From Lytechinus pictus (taxonomy: Eukaryota; Echinodermata; Echinoidea; Temnopleuroida; Toxopneustidae): DNA of 64,000 bases. Positions 1 to 24,239 of the stretch are shown here, in pieces (position 1 is the first letter of the stretch; every line of letters begins with the position of its first letter). The notes under the pieces are model-generated. The model ran no database searches. It was not told the origin of the DNA and saw only the letters and a program-made list of their open reading frames with translations. Both the position numbers and the translations under genes were made by a program. The stretch lies in assembly GCF_037042905.1 (NCBI RefSeq), contig NC_087252.1, positions 7,501 to 71,500 of the forward strand, read 5' to 3'.

Positions 1-3000
1 TCTGGATGAATAACAGTAAAAATTTTATCCAACTCTAGGGCTTCCCCGATTAAAGCGTGATTTATTGGGGCTACCCCAATAAAAATGTCAGCCGCTTCTC
101 TGTACACATCCAAGAGTCAAAAGTGTTGGCATTACACTCAAAATGAAAGGAATTTCTCATGATATTAGTATAAAAATCTCATCCATATTGAAAGGGTGGC
201 GGGATCCTTTACTAGCAAAAAATATCTCTTTACTAAGGCCTAACCCTAGAAAACAAATACGTTTATTTTCTCAAATGACATTGGATAATTTGGTTAAGGA
301 GAGAGTGACCGAAAAAGAGAGATAGACAGAAGAGAGAGAGAATGAAAAGTTAAAGGTAAAGGATAAACGAGAGTAGGTATAATTCTTGAAAGGAATATCC
401 ATGTTGTTCTGGATGAATAACAGAGAAATTGGTATCCAACTTCAGGGCTTCCCCGATTAAACCGTGATTTATTGGGGCTACCCCAATAAAAATGACAGCC
501 GCTTTTCTGTACACATTCAAGAGTCAGAAGTGGTAGTATTACACATTCAAGAGAGAATTGTGGTAGGAGGGGGGGGGGGTAGGAGGGAAGTAGAATCTTC
601 CACTTCCCTGGTTGTAGTATTTCTCCAAAAATGAAAGGAATTTCTTTTAATATTAGTATAAAAATCTCATTCATAATGAAAGGGTGGTGGGATCCCTCAC
701 TAGGAACAAAATATCTCTATACTAAAGCCTAACCCTAATAAAGTTTATTTTCTCAAATGACATTGGATAATTTGGTTAAGGAAAGAGTGACCAAAAAAGA
801 GAAAGAGAGAGAATATTAAAAGTTAAAGGTAAAGGATTTTTTTCGGACTTCAGGGCTTCCCCGATTAAACCTTGATTTATTGGGGTTACCCCAATAAAAA
901 TGTCAGCCGCTTCTCCGTACACATGCGAGAGTCAGAAGTGGTAGTACTACTCCGAAAATGAAAGAAATTTCGCTTAATGTCAGTATGCAAATTTCATTAT
1001 TATTGAAAGGGTGGCGGGATCTGTCACTGACAAAAAGTTTCTCAATACTTTAACCTGATCCTAACCAACAAAGAGGTTACATAATTTTGATTGAGGAGAG
1101 AGTGACAGAAAAAAGAGAGGGAGAGGAGAGTGAGTGAGAGAGGGAGAAAAGAAGAGAGACATAACAAACAAAAGGTAAAGGATACACGAGAGTGGGTATA
1201 ATTCATGAAAAGAATATCCGTATAGTTCCGGATGAATAACAGTGAAGTTTTATCCAACGTCAGGGCTGCCCCGATTAAACCTTGATTTATTGGGGTTACC
1301 CCAATTAAAACGTCAGACGCCTCTCTGTACACATCCGAGCCCCAATAGTGGTAATATTCCTCCCAAAATAAAAGGAATTTTTCTTAATAACATAATCAAC
1401 ATCTCATTCATATTTAAAGGGTGACAGGATTAATCACTAGCAAAAAAATCTCTGTACTAAAGCCCAATCCTAACAAACATAAGTTCATTTTCTCGAATGA
1501 CATTGGATGATTTGGTTAAGGAGAGAGTGACCGAAAAAGAGAGATAGAAAGAAAGAGAGAGTATGAAAAGTTAAAGGTAAATTATACACTGCAGTCGGTA
1601 TAATTTTTTAAAAGAATATCCATATAGTTCTGGATGGATAACAGTGAAATTTTTATCCGACAGTAAGCATGGTAGGGCTTCCCCGATTAAACTTTGATTT
1701 ATTGGGGGTACCCCAATAAAAATGTCAGCTGCTTTTCCGTACACGTACGATGGTCAGAAGTGGTAGTATTACACCGAAAATGTATGCAAGTTTAATTATT
1801 ATTGAAAGGGTGGCGGGATCCGTCACTGGCAAAAAATTTGTCTGTACTTAAATCTTATTCTAACCAACAAATAGGTTGGATAATTTTGGTTGAGGAGAGA
1901 GTGACAGAAAAAGTGAGGAAGAGGAGAGTGAGTGAGAGAGGAAGACATGAAGAGAGAAATAACAAACTAAAGGTAAAGGATACGCGAGAATTCTTGAAAA
2001 GAATATCCGTATAGTTCTGGATGAATAATAGTGAAATTTTTATCCAACTTTGAAGCTTCCCCGTTTAAACCGCGATATATTCATTGGGGCTACCCCAATA
2101 AAAATATCAGCCGCCTCTCTGTACACATCCCAGAGCAAATAGTGTTAGCATTACGGTATTACACATCCAAGAGACGATTGTGGTTAGTAGGGAAGTAGAA
2201 TCTTCCACTTCCCTGGTGGTAGTGTTCCTCCCAAAATGAAAGGAATTTCATAATATTAGTATAAAAAACCTCATTGATAATGAAAGGGTGGTGGGATCCC
2301 TCACTAGCAAAAAAAAATCTCTATACTAAAGCCTATACCTAATAAACAAATAAGTTTATTTCCTCAAATGACATTGAATAATTTGGTTAAAGAGAGAGTG
2401 ACCGAAAAGAGATATAGAGAGATAGAAAGAGAGGGGGAATTAAAAGTTAAAGGTAAAGTATACACGGGATTTGGTACATTTTTAAAAAGAATATCCATAC
2501 AGTTCTTGATGGATAACAGTGAAATTTTTATCCGAATTTAGGGCGTCCCTGAATAAACCTTGATTTATTGGGGCTACCCCAATAAAAATGTCAGCCGCTT
2601 TTCTGTACACATCCGAGAGCAAATGGTGGTTGTATTACACATTCAAGAGAGAATTGTTTTAGCAGGAAAGTGGAATCCTTGGAAGTATTACTCCGAAAAT
2701 GAAGGAAATTTCTCGAAATATTAGAATACAAATCTTTTTCATATTCAAAGGGTGGCGGGAACCGTCAGTAGCAAAATATATTTCTTTATGACAGACCAAC
2801 AATAACCATCACATACCATTATTTCTTCATTAAAAAAAAATATATTTCTTCAAATATTTAGCAGAATTTCGATTAAGAAGAGAGGACAAGAAAATAGAGA
2901 TAAAGAGAGAAGGGGAGGGAAAGGGGAAGGGGAAGGGAGAATACAAAAGGACAAAAATAAATAAACTCAATCAGTGTATGCATTCGAGAGTAGGGTATTG

Positions 3001-3260
3001 TAGTTTATACCCAACAGTTTTAGACAAGAATATCCAAATAATTCCCAATGAATATCCGTGAAATTTCTATCCAGCTTCAGGGATTTCCCGATTAAACCTT
3101 GATTTATTGGGGCTACCCCAATAAAAACGTCAGTCGCCTTTCTGTACACAACCGAGAGACAACAGTGATAGTATTCTCCGAATGTGAAAGCAATTTCTCT
3201 TAATATCAGTATAAAAATATATTCATATTCAAAGGGTGGCGGGATCCGTCACTAGCAAAA
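1..3260. repeat. Tandem array of a ~400 bp unit (about 8 copies)
   Basis: The anchor 'GCTTCCCCGATTA' or a close variant recurs near 42, 450, 852, 1267, 1677, 2052, 2543 and 3085, so the period is about 400 bp with two longer spacings. Each unit contains a hairpin (TTTATTGGGG and CCCCAATAAA separated by three bases, for example 61-83), a purine-rich GAGAGAG stretch, a block 'GGTGGCGGGATCC.TCACTAGC', and shortly after it 'GCCTAACCCTAA' or a decayed form. Copies are diverged from each other, so the array is not young. No open frame is conserved between units. I read it as satellite-type DNA; the family is not recognised. Confidence 0.85.
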
Positions 3261-4790
3261 AGTTTGAAAAGCTTTAAAATGTCATAACTTTGTTATTCCA
3301 TGTCCGTTTCTGAAGAAATTTCCAATGTTTTGTATGACTCAGGGTACCGTCTCCCTGAATATTCCTTTTACATTTGCAGATTGAAGGGTTTGCCTGTTTG
3401 AACTTTCGGAACAACTCAGGATTACATGTCACTGATCAATACTGAAAGAAATAAAGCTCATAAGTATATGAATTGAAATTATAGTATGGAAACTTTAATG
3501 ATTTTACAGCATATATAAGGTAACAATCGAGGGTGTGTACACAACGACTACATGATGGGAAGCTATATACAAGGTTTGACTAAAAAAAAAAGGGTTATAA
3601 GTATGGTTAACAACTCATTTTTATTGTATTTATACAAGTCTAGATCAACCATGAAGATACATTACAGAAGTAAATCACCTGATGGTCTTGGTCCTTACAG
3701 GATTCTCGGATACAGCAAACTCCGATTTCTCAAATGAACAAATACAAAATCACAGCCATAATGACAAACAGCATCTTAAGGCAGTCCAATGTTGTCTCCA
3801 TGCCTCGAACGCAATGGAAGAAATGAGCAATTCATAAGTTGAGCTAACGCTGGAGTGGGCAAGAACGTGGACTTATACGGTAGCGAAAAAGAAAGTATTA
3901 TGACCTGATTATAGTATGATCATTGACAGGAGCTCCTAATGGCTCCACGATTTGATCCATGTGACAAGGAGCATCAACTGCTTGGTAACAAAATAATTAC
4001 AACAGTTTTAGGTTTTAAAGTGTTTATTTGACCATTCATAGCTATTTTGTAATTTCATAGCAGGGAGGGGCACTTTTGGCCACCCCTCCCCTAAGATCTC
4101 GGTCGAGGATCGCGCAATCGCGCCGAAAATTCGCACGCACGTTATTCGTGTCGTAATCTCTCAATAATGCCAAAATATTTGAAATTAATTTTTGATTGAC
4201 TATGCTAATTAATTCATATGATCATACTTTGGCTGCAAATCAATAATATTGCTCTTGAAACTTTAAATATTGGTCTGGACACTCATTTTAGGATTCTTAC
4301 TATATGTATACTAAAAACAGGAAATAGCTAGTGTTCTATATACTTAAATGTTATTTTTTTAAATACTTTTTTGTTTATTAGGTTTGTATTTTATTTTAAG
4401 GAAATCTTTTGGAACACTATTGGGGGACACAAATTATTTACAAGTGAAAGAAAAAGACTTAAAAAATATTTTTTTAATGAAAATATGTATTACTGTACAA
4501 GGCCTATAGTAGCGCCAATGCCTCTATACCCAAACAATAACCATAACCCTGACTGTATGGACTTTCCCCATTAGTATAACACGCATGTGTACAAAGTCTA
4601 TGGGAGTTTCGGACTTATGATATATTTTCCCTTTTTTATGTACAAACCCTATGTAATTTTTTTTCCCCCAACTATAGTTTTTTTACATGTTTTGACCATT
4701 TTATAGCTATAAATTTTTTTTTTTTTTAATACTTTGACATTTTTTCGAATTTCCCCATAGGTATAACACGTGTGTACAAAGTCTATGGAA
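3261..4790. other. Non-coding spacer, no gene seen
   Basis: AT-rich DNA without a convincing reading frame or splice pattern. Around 4060-4150 there is a fragment with 'AAGATCTCGGTCGAGGATCGCGC', related to the inverted-repeat elements at 8353-10067, 37770-38455 and 38857-39536. Runs of T occur at 4350-4740. Confidence 0.5.
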
Positions 4791-4792
4791 AA

Positions 4793-4832
4793 TGGGTGGC
4801 GGGATCCGCCACTAGCGCAAAGTGCCCCTATA
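4793..4832 (+). repeat. Fragment of the 1-3260 unit directly before the telomere-type array
   Basis: 'GGGTGGCGGGATCCGCCACT' followed by AGCGCAAAG and a short C/T-rich stretch matches the block that precedes 'GCCTAACCCTAA' in the units at 1-3260. It leads without a gap into the CCCTAA array. Confidence 0.7.
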
Positions 4833-5061
4833 CCTAACCCTAACCCTAACCCTAACCCTAACCCTAACCCTAACCCTAACCCTAACCCTAACCCTAACCC
4901 TAACCCTAACCCTAACCCTAACCCTAACCCTAACCCTAACCCTAACCCTAACCCTAACCCTAACCCTAACCCTAACCCTAACCCTAACCCTAACCCTAAC
5001 CCTAACCCTAACCCTAACCCTAACCCTAACCCTAACCCTAACCCTAACCCTAACCCTAACC

Positions 5062-5133
<72 letters not shown>

Positions 5134-5169
5134 CCCTAACCCCTAACCCCTAACCCTAACCCAACCCTA

Positions 5170-5208
<39 letters not shown>

Positions 5209-5217
5209 ACCCTAACC
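4833..5217 (+). repeat. Interstitial telomere-type array (CCCTAA)n
   Basis: About 385 bp of CCCTAA repeats, nearly perfect from 4833 to about 5080 and then with variants (CCCTAAA, CCCCTAA, CCAACCCTAA) to 5217. The vertebrate/echinoderm-type telomere repeat TTAGGG is on the minus strand. Ordinary repeat DNA lies on both sides, so this is interstitial as assembled. Confidence 0.95.
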
Positions 5218-5748
5218 TTCATAATGAAATGTGAAAATGTATTCGTGAACAACATTATTTGCATACAACTTTACTTTAGATTTTAATTGCCCAAAGTAAT
5301 ATCAATTTCAAAATCTGAATTAAAGGTTTTGGCAAAATAAAAAACATCATCATGGTCCTGCATGGGTAGCGGGACCTTGGGGACGCAGCTGCGTGTATTA
5401 TTCTCCATAGGCAGCTGCACCCCCAGTTATTTTGGAAGATGTGTACAAATGTAAAACGTAAACAAAACGACTTTCATTTTGTAGGGAAACCCCACTTTTT
5501 TTTCTTTTTTTTTGCTCTTCAAATTTCTCTGAACCAATTTCATCTCCATTTTGTAGTGAAAAACTTTTTTTTCTTCCTTTTAAACTTTCTCGGGATCAAT
5601 TTGATCTGCTTTTTTAAAAGTGAACACCATGTTCTTTTTTTTTTTTTTTTTTGCTTTTCAAATTTACTTCAGTACCCCCACGCAAAAAATCGTTCACAGG
5701 CCCCATAATTTCAAAGTATAAAAATAAGCCATTTTCGCGGAATCACGT

Positions 5749-7230
5749 GTTGTCACCAGTGGCGTAGCTAGGATTTTTTTCCCGGGGGGGCACTGGGGGG
5801 TCCTTGCTTTTTTCAAGGGGGGCACCGGCCATTTTTCCGGTGTGTGTGTATGTGTCACAAGGGCGGATCCGACATTCGCCAATAGGGGACGGGTCCCGAA
5901 TTTATCTTCACCTATATCAGTCACTTCTTAGTTTTATTATATAAAACAACATAAACATGAAATAATCTCATAAGCCTTATAAAAAGTGCGAGCGCGAAGC
6001 GCGAGCGATTTTTTTTTTTTTTACTTTCATGTATTTTTCCTGAAAATTTAATTTTCTGGGCAATGTTATGTGTGATCCTGAACAAGATTCGTATGTAACT
6101 AGATGGTTACTGCGAACGCCAAGCGCGAACAGAAATTGTTATCAACTGTTCTAGCATTATCGAAAAGGGACCTGTTAAGGACTGCTTACAGTTACCCACG
6201 AAGACGGTATATATTTCAATAATGCGAGCGCGAAGCGCGAGCAAATTTTTTAACATTCCGACCTAAAAAATGGTAATTCTAAGCACTTTTTGTATTAATA
6301 AATGGGATAGGTATGGCACTAAACAATTGATGCGAGCGCGAAGCGCGAGGAAGAAAATTGAGATTTTAGACCTAAAAGCGGGACACTCAATTCATATTTT
6401 GTAAATCATAAATAGGATATAGTCAATTGGGTATCATTAATAATGCGATCGTGAAGCGTGAGCAGACAATTATTGATATTCTGATGTGAAACTGGATAAT
6501 TTAAGTCCATTTTGAATAAAGGTCATTTTGCCTCCGACGAAGATTCTGCTAGGATCGAAAGCTTAGGCCCCTTTTTGACTTTCTAATTTTGAATAAAGAA
6601 CATGCAGGCTATCGCGCATGTTTTAGATTTAGACCTAGAATCTGGGCATTCTGAATACATTTGTTTAATGGAACATTATGGAATACACTTAGACAATATG
6701 AACTTGGCAAATCAAACAATGTGACCATGCAGCGTGAGCTTAAAATGCTGATATGTAGACCGTAAAACGGACATTTTACAGAGCACTTAAATTGTAAATG
6801 AAAAAAATAATGAAAGCTCGATGTCCGAGCTAAAATATGTTTTGCATATTGACTTCAAAACTTGCTCCATATCAGCCTATTGAGCAAGATATGAATCTCA
6901 TCAAACAGGCAATTCTGGCGCGAAGCGCCAGCAAAAATTTTATATAGTAACATGAAAAGATTTGTTTTTTAATTGCAAGTCTTCCCCTCCCATTATTTCA
7001 TTTACTCGTCTTCCTCCTCTTATTTTCCTCTTCTTTTTTTCTTCTGTCTTTCTTCTTCTTTTCCTTTTTTTCTTTTCTTCTTTTCCTTTTTTCTTTTCTT
7101 CTTTCTCCCTTTTTTCTTTTTTTTTTGCTCTGCCAATTTTTTCTGGGGGGGCACCTGGGGGGGCACACCAAATCTCAGGGGGGGCACGTGCCCCCCCAGG
7201 CCCCCCCGTAGCTACGCCACTGGTTGTCAC
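5749..7230. mobile_element. hAT-like non-autonomous element with 8 bp target duplication
   Basis: The element runs 5757-7222. Its ends are a perfect 14 bp inverted repeat (CAGTGGCGTAGCTA left, TAGCTACGCCACTG right). It is flanked by identical 8 bp direct repeats GTTGTCAC at 5749-5756 and 7223-7230. An 8 bp duplication with CAG..CTG ends is typical of the hAT superfamily. There is no transposase frame. G-rich subterminal stretches lie inside both ends. The interior has a ~110 bp tandem pattern built around GCGAGCGCGAAGCGCGAGC. Confidence 0.9.
5986..6925 (+). repeat. Internal tandem motif GCGAGCGCGAAGCGCGAGC in the hAT-like element
   Basis: Copies or decayed copies lie near 5988, 6115, 6222, 6330, 6443, 6720 and 6912, spaced about 110 bp at first and wider towards the right. 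The core is a near-palindrome (CGCGAAGCGCG). Confidence 0.8.
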
Positions 7231-8350
7231 CATATACCAATCCGTATATGTCGCGAATTTGGTTTTAAAAATTCACAAGACTTAAAAAAAAATGAAATTT
7301 TGAGGCGCTATCTTTGTGCCTCCTGAAAATCGTGTTGACCCTTCCCCCCGTCTCTTTATATTTGATTAAGTTTATTATCAACATCGTGATTCTAGTCAAA
7401 TTGACCCCCCTATATATAAAAGACAAATTTTGACGCCTCTAGATCAATTGGGCACCACCCAATGCAGCTAATTTTCCCCTTATATTCTTTTTTTCCCTAT
7501 TCCCTCTCTCCCCAATTTTCTATTTTCTGTCTCCCCCCCCCCCCCCCCCATTTTTTCGTTTTCCCCTCCTTTTCTTTCCTATTCCCCACTTTTCCTCTTC
7601 TTTTAGTCTCCACTTCTCTGTCTTTGGTTTCCCCCTCTTTTTTTTTCTTTCCCTTCTTTCCCCCATTTTCTTTCCCTACTTGCCTTTGCCTACCCGGGGG
7701 GGGGGGGGGGTGACCCCGAAAATAAAGGATTGGGAACATAAGGGAGCAATAAAGATAGAAGAAAGGGAGAGATTTGGGCTACGTCACTCTAGAATAAGCT
7801 TACATAATGCAATTGACAAGTTATCTTGCCCCCTCCTTTACTGGCGACATTCCTGCCTACCTTACAACCACCCCCCCCCCCCCCCATTTCACACACGTTT
7901 TTCTTTTTTTTATCTTCCTCTCCCCACTCTCGTCTGGGAGCTTGTTGTATAAGGGCTTCAGTAACAAGGGTCATCAGCCCCTCAAATTCAATGTTACCAC
8001 TATAAAAATACACATCTTTGGCACAGCTGCCCCTTTCTCTTAACCCCCCCCCCCCCTGTAACCACGTTCCGTTTCTCATAACTATCTACTATACCTATCC
8101 ATCACCCCCCTCTTGTTCCTCTCTCTCTCCTCTTGTGATTTCTGAACCATCTTACTCCTATTCATTTACCACTTCCCTTTCTTCGCCAACAGTATTTTCA
8201 CAAGCCCCTTTATACTTATACCCCATTTTCTAGACTCTATCCCTCCCCCCACTCTTCTCCCGATTCTTTATCTCAATCACTCTCCTTATCCCTCATTTTC
8301 CCCATCAGTTAACCATCAAGTATAGATGATTGAAATTCAACACCTGAATG
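7231..8350. repeat. Low-complexity C/T-rich stretch, no gene
   Basis: Pyrimidine-rich DNA with homopolymer C runs at 7533-7550, 7871-7885 and 8043-8056 and a G run near 7695. The open frames here are low-complexity artefacts of strand composition. No exon or element boundary was recognised. Confidence 0.6.
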
Positions 8351-8352
8351 GG

Positions 8353-10067
8353 CTTAACCCTAAACAGGCCTGGGGGGGGGGGTTGAATCACCCCCCTCGA
8401 CATTTTCTGCGATCATTCCACCGCGCGAAGTTTTTTTACTGCGCCACTCGCAGAGTTTATACTTTTAAGTCTCACGCATCTTTTGAGACCAAATTTACGA
8501 TGCCCAGGTACGCGGTTCCAAAATTATGCAACATTTCGTAAGTGCATGTCTGACCTAAAATAGTTCCAAAACGTGATTTGTGTACTAAGTCAATGTAAAT
8601 TGAGTTTTCTCATCTTATTCATAAAGATATGATTATTTTTACTTGAAACAGCTGAAATCAATTGATTTTAGCATAATTATGCTTCAATAAGGTTGTGCAA
8701 TAAATCTGGTGAAAACAAAGAACAAGTGGAATGCCTCTGGCCGTCTCACCTGCATCACGCGATTCAATATAGCAGCAGTGCTGATTTTGAAAACTACTAT
8801 AACTCGCACAAGATGTTCAGTGATACTTGGTTACTCTTATTTCCACGTTTTATGAACTAGACCAATACACTTAAAGAGATATGATGGCAATTCAACAAAT
8901 ACCCCCAACGTGGCCAAAGTTCTTTGACCTTACATGACCTTTGACCTTGATCATGTGACCTGAAACTCGCACAGGATGTTCAGTGATACTTGATTACTAT
9001 TATGTCCAAGTTTTATGAACTAGACCAACACACTTTCAAATTTATGGCTGTAATTCAACAAATACCCCAATTTGGCCAAAGTTCATTGACCCTAAATGAC
9101 CTTTGACCTTGATCATGTGACCTGAAACTTGCACAGGATGTTCAGTAATACTTGATTACTATTATGTCCAAGTTTCATGAATCAGATCCATAAACTTTCA
9201 AAGTTATGATGGTAATTCAACAGATACCCCCAATTCGGCCAAAGTTCATTGACCCTAAATGACCTTTGACCTAGGTCATGTGACGTGAAACTCATGCAGG
9301 ATGTTCAGTGATACTTGATTAACCTTATGTATAAGTTTCATGAACTAGGTCCATATATTTTCTATGATGACATTTCAAAAACTTAACCTTAGGTTAAGAT
9401 TTTGATGTTGATTCCCCCAACATGGTCTAAGTTCATTGACCCTAAATGACCTTTGACCTTGGTCATGTGACATGAAACTCAGGCAGGATGTTCAGTAATA
9501 CTTGATTAACCTTATGGCCAAGTTTCATGAACTAGGTCCATATACTTTCTAAGTTATGCTGTCATTTCAAAAACTTAACCTCAGGTTAAGATTTGGTGTT
9601 GACGCCGCCGCCGCCGTCGGAAAAGCGGCGCCTATAGTCTCACTCTGCTATGCAGGTGAGACAAAAACAAAAGGTTGAAAAACAAAGAAATACATAAGAA
9701 ATTCATAAAACAATAAAATACATAAGAAATTGATTTCCAAACCGAAGTTTTTTCAATTGCGATTGTTAAGAATGCTACAAAGGATATTTTTACCAAAAAT
9801 TATCATTCTAGGAGCTTTATTGAATTAGAGCAAAAAGTATGATTTATGCATAAATTAGCATAATTCATATAAAATAAAATCTCATTATCTTGGAAAATTT
9901 TACCATACAGCCTTGTAGATTACATCGCACACTACCAGCGTGCAAATTTTTGCGGAGCTCATGCGATCGGCGGCCGAGATCTCGGGGGGGGGGGGGGGGG
10001 GGTTGGTTGAATCAACCCTCCCCCTGCCACAGAACAGCCAAAAAAGCCCAGCCTAGTTAGGGTTAAA
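8353..10067. mobile_element. Inverted-repeat element, interrupted by a second element
   Basis: The left end (TTAACCCTAAACAGGCCTGGG, a few bases longer than the match) and right end (reverse complement of TTTAACCCTAACTAGGCTGGG) are imperfect inverted repeats, followed inwards by G/C homopolymers around GGTTGAATCA. A related, uninterrupted copy is at about 38857-39536. The element is split by the unit at 8743-9662: sequence to the right (AAAAACAAAAGGTTG..) continues the host element. Confidence 0.65.
8743..9662. mobile_element. Inverted-repeat element carrying TGACCTTTGACCTT minisatellite
   Basis: The ends are a perfect 13 bp inverted repeat (GTCTCACCTGCAT left, ATGCAGGTGAGAC right). The interior holds about five diverged tandem units of roughly 150-180 bp with 'TGACCTTTGACCTTG.TCATGTGACCTGAAACTC..CAGGATGTTCAGT.ATACTTGATTA'. 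A GCCGCCGCCGCCGTCGG block precedes the right end. No coding capacity. No clear target duplication. Confidence 0.75.
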
Positions 10068-10520
10068 CACATTTAAGACCACTCTTTACTCAACCCGGTA
10101 AGGGGGGGGGGGCTGTCATTTCTAGGTGGACAGACTCCATGCTGATATGATACACAATAATATGCAAACAAGATGTTTATCAAAGGCAAGCTAAGCACAA
10201 CATAGATCAAATACGTACCACAATTTAGCAAACATGAAAAGGGGTATAATGTTAACCCTGGAAATAAGAAAATGGAAATATATTTCATTTTATCATGCAA
10301 ATAGAATATTTGACACATTCGTAAGGGTGAGGTAGTAATGACAAATACAATTATTAAGATGTTATTAAGATGGAAAATGTTTAGAGTGCATTTTGACAAA
10401 TTGTGTAATACATGTAGCATGGTGTCCACCTCATGAGTGCCCCCCCCCCAAAAAAAAAAAAATCTACAGAACATTATAGTAATATCACAAAGAAGACAAG
10501 CAACCAAAGAGAATGAAAAG
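10068..10520. other. Intergenic spacer downstream of RPS25
   Basis: Contains G and C/A homopolymer runs (10100-10112, 10441-10461). No gene is seen. The RPS25 transcript probably ends at its right edge. Confidence 0.5.
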
Positions 10521-10541
10521 TTGATGTTCTCTGTACGGATC

Positions 10542-10547
10542 TTTATT
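10542..10547 (-). terminator. RPS25 polyadenylation signal AATAAA
   Basis: AATAAA on the minus strand lies about 95 bases after the RPS25 stop codon, the only good signal close to the terminal exon. Cleavage is expected 10-30 bases further left. Confidence 0.75.
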
Positions 10548-10640
10548 TTACATCACTAGAGACATATCATAGCAACACTTTGTACACGAGCAGAAACAGA
10601 TCTTGCATTTCTGTGACCTTTGACATGAGAGGTCAATAAC

Positions 10641-23363
<12,723 letters not shown>

Positions 23364-23420
23364 TTTCGCAAGGAACAAGTGTGCAGATGAAAGAGGGCGA
23401 CTACGAAAGGATCAGTCAGT
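23364..23420 (-). promoter_or_regulatory. RPS25 leader with candidate 5' TOP tract
   Basis: Read on the minus strand the leader holds CCTTTC and GCCCTCTTTC. mRNAs of ribosomal proteins usually start with C plus a pyrimidine run (5' TOP), which places them under mTOR-linked translational control. The exact start site is inferred. Confidence 0.5.
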
Positions 23421-23599
23421 AAGTTTTTTTTTCTTCTTTTTTTCATTCCTATATTTTTTATCTTCTAGAAAATTCATATTCAAAAATATAAAATTCTGTA
23501 AAATAATATAATTATTTTTAAAAAAGCTACATCATGACGATTAAAAAGAAAATTTTGAGATAAAGAATATATGTAATTAACGTTGAATAGTCTTGATGT

Positions 23600-23880
23600 A
23601 TCAGACGCCTTTAAGCCTTGCAGACGCGACGTGAATGATCGACACGTGCAGTTCGCCACGTTCGCTTGTACGATCCCCAATAGGCTACGCTGCACCAGGC
23701 CAGGCTAGGCTAGGCCGCGCCGGACCGTATACCGTACCCGAAGCTCCGGCGACTGTCGTCAGGCTTGCCCGCTAGCACTAGACTAGAAAGGGGAAAAACC
23801 CTGAAGACGGATTGATTCTTTGTTCAGCTTGAGCTCCAGAGCCGAGGATCTGATCAGCAGGCGACGATTGATGAAAGGTA
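23600..23880 (+). promoter_or_regulatory. Candidate shared promoter region and plus-strand leader exon
   Basis: Locally G+C- and CpG-richer than its surroundings. On the plus strand a leader-like stretch ends at GATTGATGAAAG|GTATCT, a plausible donor near 23878. It could be an untranslated first exon for MTERF4, whose start-codon exon has an acceptor at 30232. This link is a guess from orientation only. Confidence 0.3.
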
Positions 23881-24239
23881 TCTAACGTTAATTTCTAACA
23901 TTTGACGATTAACACGCTGTCTAACATTTACGCCATCACATCAGTCATCACACTCACAGTGAGTACTGACAAGTGACAGTGACAGGGTCAGTGACAGTGC
24001 TGCTATACTATACTAGTGGTGGCACACACTCAATTCTTATGCACAGATAAAAAAAAGATAGTGAATGAGGATTATCACGATTTCATGATAGGTTTAGTTA
24101 GTAGTATTGATTGATTGATTCATTCATTAATTTATTTCCACACTTCATAAAAAGAAACAAAACAATTTAACTTTCAAGCACAGAATATTCTTAGAAAGAC
24201 AAGTAGTGAACCACAATAAAGGTTACACTATTCAATCAA

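Noticed and set aside
4770..5121. Open frames of PNPNPN and TLTLTL type
   Set aside because: Translations of the CCCTAA telomere-type array.
1..5217. True chromosome end
   Set aside because: CCCTAA orientation would fit a left end, but 4.8 kb of other sequence lies outside it; interstitial unless the assembly is wrong.
6940..7326. Frames of about 100 codons across 6940-7326
   Set aside because: They cross the right end and G/C-runs of the hAT-like element; composition is low-complexity and no domain is visible.
10073..10507. 144-codon minus-strand frame downstream of RPS25
   Set aside because: Bounded by homopolymers, no conserved motif, and downstream of the RPS25 poly(A) signal.
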